Below, piece after piece: positions 1 to 5,415 of a stretch of DNA of 9,167 nt. Each line of letters begins with the position of its first letter. Position 1 is the stretch's first letter. Origin of the DNA: Bacteroidota bacterium (GTDB lineage Bacteria; Bacteroidota; Bacteroidia; Flavobacteriales_D; Crocinitomicaceae); the NCBI GenBank assembly GCA_006226555.1, contig SBGS01000298.1:1-9167 (forward strand). The letters are read 5' to 3'. The position numbers and the translations under genes are program-made. The notes below the pieces were generated by a model. It searched no databases. It had not been told where the DNA came from and saw only the letters and a list, made by a program, of their open reading frames with translations.

Positions 1-138
1 GAATTCTTAGATTATAATTCATAGTAGTTTCGATTAGTTTGTTCTCCTAAGGTAGTTTAAACTTGTGAAATACAATGCTTTGGTAAGTGTAAAATTGGAG
101 TTGAGAAGAGGAATTGCCGTAATTCTCGATCATTGCAC
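1..138. other. Upstream non-coding stretch, no gene seen
   Basis: The three forward frames hit stops within the first 24 bases, so at most a seven-codon tail of an upstream plus-strand gene could be present. I see no recognisable RNA gene, repeat or hairpin. A one-mismatch match to the Bacteroidota -7 motif (TTAGTTTG, 34-41) is present but not convincing. The right end carries the -33 half of the terC promoter, described separately. Confidence 0.5.
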
Positions 139-146
139 TAACTTTG
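114..146 (+). promoter_or_regulatory. Bacteroidota-type promoter of the terC-CBS operon
   Basis: A perfect TAnnTTTG -7 element (TAACTTTG, 139-146) is preceded by a TTG at 114-116 with 22 bases between them. This fits the Bacteroidota housekeeping sigma pattern of TTG, a spacer of about 17-23, then TAnnTTTG. Transcription would begin near 151-153, leaving a leader of only about 20 bases before the ATG at 174. It is the only promoter in the window for which I also see a plausible -33 element. Confidence 0.7.
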
Positions 147-173
147 CGCTTCACTTATGCAGCTTTTTTATTT

Positions 174-1136
174 ATGATCTGGGTAGTTTTTCTGGCACTG
201 ATATTTATCCTCCTGGCACTTGATCTGGGTGTTTTTCACAAAGACAATACTAAAGTGACAATGAAGGCATCTTTGGCTTGGACAGCTGTATGGGTGACTT
301 TAGCTTTGATGTTTGGAGGGGTTATATACTGGATGTATGACCTAAACGTTCTGGGAGTGAATGATCACAAAGCGTCACCAGTTAACGCCATGATCGATTA
401 CTATACGGGTTATGTCATAGAGGAATCACTTAGTCTTGATAACATTTTTGTAATAGCCATGATCTTCAAGTATTTCAGAGTTGAAGACAGGTTTCAGCAC
501 AACATACTATTCTGGGGGATCCTGGGGGCCGTTTTTTTCCGTCTAGGAATGATCGTACTGGGGGCTAAGTTTGTAGAAAATTTTGAATATGCAACTTATG
601 TGTTTGGAGCGATTTTGTTATTCTCCGCATTTAAGATGATGAAAGAGGGTGAGGAGTCTGAGGATTTTGAGGATAGCTTTGCAATTCGCATGTTAGGTAA
701 GATCTATCCTATTGATTGGACGATCAAGAGTGGGAAATACCTTGAGCGCGTGAATGGTAAATTAGTTGCAACTTCATTATTGGCAGCTCTGGTTGTGGTA
801 GAATTCTCTGATATTTTATTCGCAGTTGATTCTATCCCGGCAATTTTCTCGGTAACAACAGATCCATTTATTGTATTTACCTCAAACATATTCGCGATTC
901 TGGGATTAAGAAACTTGTATTTCTTTTTAGCGAACATGCTTGACAAGTTCAAGTACATGAAGTATTCATTGATTATGGTTTTAATGTTTGTTGGGTTCAA
1001 AATGTTATTCGTTCATTTTGTTGAGATACCAACAATTGTGTCTCTGATAGTAATAATTCTATCTTTGTTACTTGGAGTTTTGGCGTCTTTGTTTAGCACG
1101 AGCAATAAAGCCAAAAACGACGGTATCAGAAACTGA
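174..1136 (+). CDS. TerC family integral membrane protein, probable metal ion exporter
   Basis: This 320-residue protein has about nine hydrophobic segments and the hallmarks of the TerC family. Seen directly: ALDLGVFHK after the first membrane helix (about residues 15-23), EESLSLDN at 83-90, EFSDILFAVDSIPA at 210-223 with acidic residues inside the membrane, and a TSNIFAILGLRNLYF block at about 236-250. Family members such as Alx of Escherichia coli and its Bacillus relatives are linked to manganese export and metal loading of secreted enzymes; the substrate here is inferred only. The frame stays open upstream to a TTG at 144, but that TTG is the last part of the -7 promoter element, so it cannot be on the main transcript. 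ATG 174 places the first helix at the usual family position. The gene is the first of a likely operon, with CBS starting 18 bp after its stop. No Shine-Dalgarno sequence is evident. Confidence 0.9.
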   Translation: MIWVVFLALIFILLALDLGVFHKDNTKVTMKASLAWTAVWVTLALMFGGVIYWMYDLNVLGVNDHKASPVNAMIDYYTGYVIEESLSLDNIFVIAMIFKYFRVEDRFQHNILFWGILGAVFFRLGMIVLGAKFVENFEYATYVFGAILLFSAFKMMKEGEESEDFEDSFAIRMLGKIYPIDWTIKSGKYLERVNGKLVATSLLAALVVVEFSDILFAVDSIPAIFSVTTDPFIVFTSNIFAILGLRNLYFFLANMLDKFKYMKYSLIMVLMFVGFKMLFVHFVEIPTIVSLIVIILSLLLGVLASLFSTSNKAKNDGIRN

Positions 1137-1154
1137 TCTACAAATATCAAATAG

Positions 1155-2522
1155 ATGAAAATTTATAACAACATACTTGAAACTATCGGAAATACTCCGC
1201 TAGTGAAATTGAACAAACTGACTAAAGATATTGGTGCAACTGTGCTTGCAAAGGTTGAAACTACCAATCCCGGAAATTCGGTAAAGGATCGAATGGCACT
1301 TAAAATGATAGAGGATGCTGAAGCGGCAGGTTTGATCAAGCCGGGAGGAACGATCATTGAAGGAACATCAGGAAATACAGGGATGGGACTCGCATTAGCT
1401 TGCATCATTAAAGGGTATAAGCTGATCTGCGTTCTGAACGATAAGCAGTCAAAAGAAAAAATGGATATTCTTAGAGCGGTTGGAGCTGAGGTTGTGGTTT
1501 GTCCTACTGCAGTAGATCCTGATGACCCAAGATCATATTATTCCGTTTCAAGAAGACTGGCGAAAGAAACACCTAACTCTTGGTACGTAAACCAGTATGA
1601 TAATCTTTCAAATCGTCAGGCTCATTACGAGCAAACAGGACCTGAGATCTGGGAGCAGACGGGTGGCAAGATCACACATTTTGTAGTTGGTGTTGGAACG
1701 GGAGGTACGATCTCCGGGACTGGAAAGTATTTGAAAGAAAAGAATCCTGAAATCAAAATATGGGGAATCGATACCTACGGATCAGTCTTCAAAAAATATC
1801 ACGAAACGGGTATCTTCGATGAAAATGAGATATATCCATATATCACTGAAGGTATTGGAGAAGATATTCTTCCCAAAAATGTCGATTTTGACGTGATCGA
1901 TCATTTTGAAAAGGTAACGGATAAAGATGCCGCAGTGTATACCAGAAGATTAGCAAGAGAGGAAGGGATTTTTGTTGGGAACTCTGCTGGAGCAGCTATC
2001 AAAGGAGTGCTTCAGATGGCGGATAAATTGAATGATGATGATGTAGTAGTTGTATTATTCCATGATCATGGATCAAGATATGTTGGTAAAATGTTCAATG
2101 ATGATTGGATGCGTGAAAGAGGTTTCCTTGATGAAGGACTCAAAAAAGCAGAGGATCTTGTTGTACAACATGGAGATCTTCCTTTGATCACGCTTTACTC
2201 TGAAGAATTGGTTTCTCACGCTGTAGACAGAATGAGAAAGTACAATATCTCACAAATCCCTGTGGTGCGAGACGGTAAATTCGTTGGAGCTTTGGACGAC
2301 AGTAAAGTATATCAGCTATTGGTGGAACAACCGGAATTGATCGATACAGCGGTTTCAGGAATTATGGGTCCTGCTTTTCCGATAGTTGATCCTCATACAT
2401 CATTGGATGAATTATCTAAACTCATCAATAAGGAGAATTCGGCGGTATTGGTGGAGATGAGTGAGGGGAATTTCCACATTGTAACCAAACACGATCTGAT
2501 TGCAGCAATTGCGGCAAGATGA
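1155..2522 (+). CDS. Cystathionine beta-synthase (PLP fold type II) with CBS-domain pair
   Basis: This is a cytoplasmic PLP enzyme of 455 residues that condenses serine (or an activated serine) with homocysteine to cystathionine, and may also release H2S from cysteine. The catalytic domain covers about residues 1-325. Visible motifs are GNTPLVKL at 12-19, the PLP-binding lysine K44 in NPGNSVKDR, EGTSGNTG at 69-76, YDNLSN at 148-153, the phosphate-binding loop GTGGT at 181-185, EGIGED at 232-237 and GNSAGAA at 275-281. Two CBS (Bateman) domains follow at about 339-390 and 398-455, and in relatives these bind adenosyl ligands and regulate activity. The N-terminal haem-binding extension of the animal enzyme is absent. 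The CBS pair and the SYYSVSRRLAKE region favour CBS over plain O-acetylserine sulfhydrylase, though cysteine synthase activity cannot be excluded. The stop overlaps the next start as ATGA, so translation of the two is probably coupled. Confidence 0.9.
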   Translation: MKIYNNILETIGNTPLVKLNKLTKDIGATVLAKVETTNPGNSVKDRMALKMIEDAEAAGLIKPGGTIIEGTSGNTGMGLALACIIKGYKLICVLNDKQSKEKMDILRAVGAEVVVCPTAVDPDDPRSYYSVSRRLAKETPNSWYVNQYDNLSNRQAHYEQTGPEIWEQTGGKITHFVVGVGTGGTISGTGKYLKEKNPEIKIWGIDTYGSVFKKYHETGIFDENEIYPYITEGIGEDILPKNVDFDVIDHFEKVTDKDAAVYTRRLAREEGIFVGNSAGAAIKGVLQMADKLNDDDVVVVLFHDHGSRYVGKMFNDDWMRERGFLDEGLKKAEDLVVQHGDLPLITLYSEELVSHAVDRMRKYNISQIPVVRDGKFVGALDDSKVYQLLVEQPELIDTAVSGIMGPAFPIVDPHTSLDELSKLINKENSAVLVEMSEGNFHIVTKHDLIAAIAAR

Positions 2523-3292
2523 TCTTTCTTGATCAGTTAGCAAGAGAACTAGTACTGGATAAACATCCAACAAGAGTTGTATGTCTTGTTCCTTCGATAA
2601 CGGAGCTTCTTTACGATATGGGATTGGATGAAGAAGTAGTTGGGATAACCAAGTTTTGTATTCATCCAGATAGTTGGTATCGGTCTAAAGTACGCGTCGG
2701 TGGAACAAAGCAAGTCGATTATGAGCTTATAAAAAGACTTGCACCTGATCTCATTATCGGGAACAAGGAAGAAAACACCAAGGAAATGATAGAGGTTCTG
2801 TCCGAAAGTACTCCTGTCTACGTTTCTGACATTCATGATCTTGATTCTGCGATTGAAATGATTACATCCTTAGGTGTTGTCCTTAACAAAAAGCAAAAAT
2901 CTGAGTATATCGTTGCAGAGATAAAGCGGGCATTTGATCAGCTAAAAGAGATGGATATAGAGTCCAGGAGTGTGAAATACTACATTTGGAAAGAACCGGA
3001 TATGCTTGCAGGGAAAGGGACGTTTATCGATGATATGCTTAGGCATTGTGGTTGGATCAACGCTACGGATAAAGAACGCTATCCAATTGATGATCAGGAA
3101 ATTGAGCCTGATTTAGTTCTTCTTAGTTCTGAACCTTATCCTTTCTCGGAAAAACACATCAATGAATTTAGGATGAAATACCCTAATGCAAAGATAAAGA
3201 TCGTTGATGGGGAAATGTTTTCCTGGTATGGTTCTCATCTATTAAAAAGCCCTCAGTATTTCAAAGAGCTAATTTCAGAGATCAGTCAATAA
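2519..3292 (+). CDS. BtuF-like helical-backbone ligand-binding protein without signal peptide
   Basis: This 257-residue protein resembles class III substrate-binding proteins, which serve cobalamin, haem and siderophore ABC importers. Visible family features are VPSITELL at 24-31, GITKFCIHP at about 42-50, GGTKQVDYELIKRLAPDLII at about 61-80, a long central helical stretch at about 110-145, and a C-terminal PDLVLLSSEPYPFSEKH block at about 198-214. The N-terminus is short and charged, with no hydrophobic signal sequence and no lipobox, so the product is predicted to stay in the cytoplasm, which is unusual for a transport-type binding protein. No permease or ATPase gene is nearby. It overlaps the CBS gene by 4 bp (ATGA), which supports co-translation. 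The ligand is unknown; corrinoid, haem or metal chelate are guesses from the family. Its 3' end overlaps the convergent gene by 11 bp. Confidence 0.8.
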   Translation: MIFLDQLARELVLDKHPTRVVCLVPSITELLYDMGLDEEVVGITKFCIHPDSWYRSKVRVGGTKQVDYELIKRLAPDLIIGNKEENTKEMIEVLSESTPVYVSDIHDLDSAIEMITSLGVVLNKKQKSEYIVAEIKRAFDQLKEMDIESRSVKYYIWKEPDMLAGKGTFIDDMLRHCGWINATDKERYPIDDQEIEPDLVLLSSEPYPFSEKHINEFRMKYPNAKIKIVDGEMFSWYGSHLLKSPQYFKELISEISQ

Positions 3293-4607
3293 GTTTTGAT
3301 TGCAATAAGAAATGAATAAGGGACATGTGAACGGTCCTTTCATTCTTGAAAATGATCTTTCCATCTATAGTACCAGAATCTTCAGAATTACGCATGATCC
3401 TATAATGAATACTTTCCGTACTGTTTGTAAAATTCTTACTTGCTGAATAAAGAGATAACAACTCGACGAATTTACGCATCATTCCATCGCCCTGAAGTGC
3501 CGTTAAATATTGCAATTTCCCATCAATTTCAAAGACCAAATTCTCGTCTCTATCTTCTAATAGTGTCTCTTTAAATGGAGAACGTCCGATATAAATGGTT
3601 CGATCGTCTACTTGACGCATAAAATAGCGTGCGTTTCCATAATTAAATCCTTTGACCGTTAGTAAGAACTGATCATTTAGCTCCAGAAGGTCCTTTCTTA
3701 AGGAATCTACATTCGTTTCAGTTTCAAAATAAAGTAGAGCATCAAAATCCGGCTGTAATTTTAATCCGGGTACTTCCTCGATTGTCAATCCTCTGTAGTT
3801 AACGGACAATCCGGAAAGATGATAAGCATCCAGATCAAAACTGCGTAGTATCTCCGTTACTGAATCTGAGATTGCATTTGAAAATGCCGGTATATCCATC
3901 TTAAGGTCATTGCCGGTAATACATTTTAAGTTTTTCGTTCGAGGAATAGTGTTAAGTTCAACCGAACCTCCTATGATCACCTCTGAACCAATTGGCTGCA
4001 TGGTGATCTTTCCTTGTAGTAATGTGCCGTTTAACCTTTCAATTCCCTTACTTAATTCGATCTGCAGTTCTTCCTTTACAGGTGGGTTATCTTTTTTAGG
4101 TTTAGCAAATAAGATCTGACTGGCTTGAAGCGATAGGGTCTCCGCATCAAACTGCTTTTGTTTGTTGTTGAGGATGATAATACCAAGATCGTCATTTGTT
4201 GCAGAACCAATTCCTTTTTTTTGCAAGACAAGTCGGTATTTATCAAACTGCTCATCGTTAGAAATATGGAACAGAAATCCGTTTAATTCAGTTTCCTTTA
4301 TCGGAAAGGAGAAGATCACCACTTCATTCAATACATCGATCCCTGTTTCGCCGTCTTCTTGTCTGTTTTCAGAGATCATTTCACTGATTTCATCGATCTC
4401 ACTTTGATCTTCAGCGTTCAGGAAAGCATTTATAGTTTCGAGTACAAATGTTTTACCGTCTATTCTAATTGAAAAAATGGCATCAGAGGGGATGTAACCC
4501 GATAAGTCATTTGGGGTGTTCGAATTGATCTTTTGAGCGATCAAAACAACGATCCCAATCATCGAGAGGAGCAATAAAGTGGTAAGATATCGGAAGAATG
4601 CCTTCAT
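3282..4607 (-). CDS. Membrane-anchored protein of unknown function
   Basis: I do not recognise this 441-residue protein. It starts with a short basic segment and one strong hydrophobic helix at about residues 7-24, followed by a long soluble part. This looks like a signal anchor, with the remainder probably in the periplasm. Just after the helix is the phrase GYIPSDAIFSIRIDGKTF (about 38-54), reminiscent of Bacteroidota proteins in which an 'IP.DA.f...i' segment opens a large repeated beta-rich domain (DUF4836- or DUF3352-like), but the resemblance is weak. The region at about 70-90 is strongly acidic. There are no enzyme motifs and almost no cysteines. Its -7 motif TACATTTG lies 12 bp before the ATG, back to back with the acyltransferase promoter. 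Its stop overlaps the stop of the BtuF-like gene. Coding is well supported by length and by an uninterrupted frame; function is open. Confidence 0.8.
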   Translation of the reverse strand: MKAFFRYLTTLLLLSMIGIVVLIAQKINSNTPNDLSGYIPSDAIFSIRIDGKTFVLETINAFLNAEDQSEIDEISEMISENRQEDGETGIDVLNEVVIFSFPIKETELNGFLFHISNDEQFDKYRLVLQKKGIGSATNDDLGIIILNNKQKQFDAETLSLQASQILFAKPKKDNPPVKEELQIELSKGIERLNGTLLQGKITMQPIGSEVIIGGSVELNTIPRTKNLKCITGNDLKMDIPAFSNAISDSVTEILRSFDLDAYHLSGLSVNYRGLTIEEVPGLKLQPDFDALLYFETETNVDSLRKDLLELNDQFLLTVKGFNYGNARYFMRQVDDRTIYIGRSPFKETLLEDRDENLVFEIDGKLQYLTALQGDGMMRKFVELLSLYSASKNFTNSTESIHYRIMRNSEDSGTIDGKIIFKNERTVHMSLIHFLLQSKLID

Positions 4608-4619
4608 TTTTTACTACTT

Positions 4620-4627
4620 CAAATGTA
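4620..4627 (-). promoter_or_regulatory. -7 element TACATTTG for the 441-residue membrane-anchored protein
   Basis: Read on the minus strand this is a perfect TAnnTTTG motif placed 12 bp before the ATG at 4607, so a very short leader of about 5-8 bases is predicted. I do not see a TTG at the expected -33 distance. The plus-strand element for the acyltransferase lies 18 bp away in the opposite orientation. Confidence 0.55.
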
Positions 4628-4645
4628 CGGAAAGAAGTGAAATGG

Positions 4646-4653
4646 TACTTTTG
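4646..4653 (+). promoter_or_regulatory. -7 element TACTTTTG for the acyltransferase; leaderless start predicted
   Basis: This perfect TAnnTTTG motif ends only 4 bp before the ATG at 4658. In Bacteroidota transcription begins a few bases after this element, so the first transcribed base should fall on or next to the start codon, giving a leaderless mRNA. This decides the start: the in-frame ATG at 4598 lies upstream of the promoter and inside the divergent gene. No clear -33 TTG is visible. Confidence 0.6.
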
Positions 4654-4657
4654 CGGT

Positions 4658-5200
4658 ATGAGAAAATTCATCCGCTTCTTATTTCGTGTTTTCGGTTGGA
4701 AAATAGATGAACATCTTCCCCCGGGAGAAAAACGATTTGTGATCGTTGTTGGACCACATACTTCTAATTGGGATTTTATTATTGGTCGAGCTGCTTTTGT
4801 AACATATGGGATTAAAGCGAAGTTCCTGATCAAGAAGGAAGCTTTTGTGCCCGGATTCGGCTGGTTATTAAAGCGTCTGGGCGGAATTCCGGTTGACCGA
4901 AAGAAGCGCAACAACATCACGGAATACGCTGTTCAGCTTTTTCAGGAGAATGAAGAACTCGTTTTAGTTTTTACGCCGGAAGGTACACGAAGCTATAATC
5001 CAAACTGGAAGAAGGGATTCTATTACATAGCACAGCAAGCAGAAGTTCCTATCTATATCGCATATATTGATTACAGCAAGAAAATTGGTGGTTTTCACTC
5101 AAAGTTAGAGCCAACAGGAGACGTAAATAAGGATATTGAATACATCAAAGGGATTCTCTCTCAGTTCAAAGGCAAGTATCCCGAAAAAGGTATTTATTGA
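4658..5200 (+). CDS. PlsC-type (1-acyl-glycerol-3-phosphate-like) acyltransferase, short form
   Basis: This 180-residue protein belongs to the glycerolipid acyltransferase superfamily, which moves an acyl chain from acyl-ACP or acyl-CoA to a lipid or lipid-like acceptor at the inner membrane. The catalytic HX4D motif is HTSNWD (H34, D39), the substrate-binding motif is GGIPVDR at 75-81, and the third block is TPEGTR at 106-111, where the more common form is FPEGTR. A final hydrophobic strand, VPIYIAYIDY, lies at about 131-140. There is no clear transmembrane helix; the first 14 residues are amphipathic and basic (RKFIRFLFRVFGW) and may dock on the membrane. It is shorter than classical PlsC (about 240 residues), and such short forms are common in Bacteroidota, so the acceptor could be lysophosphatidate or another lipid. 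ATG 4658 is chosen because the promoter lies immediately before it. The 3' end overlaps the next gene by 7 bp, tail to tail. Confidence 0.85.
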   Translation: MRKFIRFLFRVFGWKIDEHLPPGEKRFVIVVGPHTSNWDFIIGRAAFVTYGIKAKFLIKKEAFVPGFGWLLKRLGGIPVDRKKRNNITEYAVQLFQENEELVLVFTPEGTRSYNPNWKKGFYYIAQQAEVPIYIAYIDYSKKIGGFHSKLEPTGDVNKDIEYIKGILSQFKGKYPEKGIY

Positions 5201-5210
5201 TCTTTTTTTT
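5184..5210. terminator. Possible bidirectional A/T-rich terminator between convergent genes
   Basis: AAAAAGGT (5184-5191) can pair with ATCTTTTT (5200-5207) across an 8-base loop, with one G-U wobble, and is followed by more T residues to 5210. The A-run and T-run symmetry gives a U-rich tail on both strands, as expected for a terminator shared by two convergent genes. The stem is weak (mostly A-U pairs) and overlaps the ends of both reading frames, so this is a tentative call. Confidence 0.3.
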
Positions 5211-5388
5211 CAATTCTTCCCGTTTTCTTGTTAAAACCGTAAGGACAGTGCTTGCATCCGCTCTTACAGCAGTAGCCTCTCTTTAGGTGATATTTCTCCG
5301 TAAAGACGATAAATCCTTCTTCTGAATAATAGAAGTCCTCGGGTTCTAGTTTAGGGCGTTTGGAGAAGCCTTGCATATCGTCAACCAT
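5194..5388 (-). CDS. DUF5522 family small Cys-rich protein
   Basis: This is a 64-residue protein with the features of the DUF5522 family: a LEPEDFYYSEEGFIVFTEKY block (about residues 14-33), then HLKRGYCC, then a tight cysteine cluster ending in CKHCPYGF. The cysteines are C40, C41, C45 and C48, with H47 and H34 near by. The arrangement suggests binding of zinc or an iron-sulfur cluster, but that is inference; the family has no role that I can state with confidence. The C-terminal tail is basic (KKTGRIEKKDQ). ATG 5388 is favoured over the in-frame ATG at 5376 because a perfect minus-strand TAATTTTG element ends 4 bp before it, predicting a leaderless mRNA. The gene lies between convergent (7 bp overlap) and divergent (27 bp) neighbours. 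Its small size is normal for the family, so it is not a fragment. Confidence 0.8.
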   Translation of the reverse strand: MVDDMQGFSKRPKLEPEDFYYSEEGFIVFTEKYHLKRGYCCKSGCKHCPYGFNKKTGRIEKKDQ

Positions 5389-5392
5389 GACA

Positions 5393-5400
5393 CAAAATTA
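5393..5400 (-). promoter_or_regulatory. -7 element TAATTTTG for the DUF5522 gene
   Basis: On the minus strand this is a perfect TAnnTTTG motif followed by 4 bases and the ATG at 5388, so a leaderless transcript is predicted. It lies one base from the opposite-facing -7 element of the ACC-deaminase-like gene (5402-5409). The region where a -33 contact would fall overlaps the start of that gene. Confidence 0.6.
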
Positions 5401-5401
5401 C

Positions 5402-5409
5402 GATATTTG
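5402..5409 (+). promoter_or_regulatory. Near-consensus -7 element GATATTTG for the ACC-deaminase-like gene
   Basis: This differs from TAnnTTTG by one base (G for the first T) and ends 6 bp before the ATG at 5416, again fitting a leaderless or near-leaderless start. No -33 TTG is present at normal spacing; a TTG at 5371-5373 is 28 bp away, too far. It adjoins the minus-strand element at 5393-5400. Confidence 0.4.
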
Positions 5410-5415
5410 CCATAC

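Noticed and set aside
1..6. Window begins exactly with GAATTC (EcoRI site)
   Set aside because: It could hint at a cloning boundary, but several other GAATTC sites occur inside (for example near 801, 2436, 4884, 5957 and 6070), so nothing can be concluded.
1..173. Possible manganese (yybP-ykoY type) riboswitch ahead of terC
   Set aside because: Such riboswitches often precede TerC genes in other phyla, but the predicted transcript start near 151 leaves about 20 bases of leader, and I see no matching conserved loops.
3287..3302. Small inverted repeat CAAT...ATTG at the first convergent junction
   Set aside because: Only four base pairs with no GC-rich stem; not credible as a terminator.
4598..4657. 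Extended N-terminus of the acyltransferase from ATG 4598
   Set aside because: It would add 20 residues unlike the family, overlap the start of the divergent gene, and lie upstream of the TACTTTTG element.
4507..4920. 137-codon minus-strand open frame
   Set aside because: It straddles the acyltransferase and the 441-residue protein gene in other frames, its product is rich in Pro, Asn and Arg without family motifs, and both overlapped genes are well supported.
5371..5415. Extended N-terminus of the ACC-deaminase-like protein from ATG 5371
   Set aside because: The extension runs into the divergent DUF5522 gene and precedes the promoter motif; the family starts close to the ATG at 5416.
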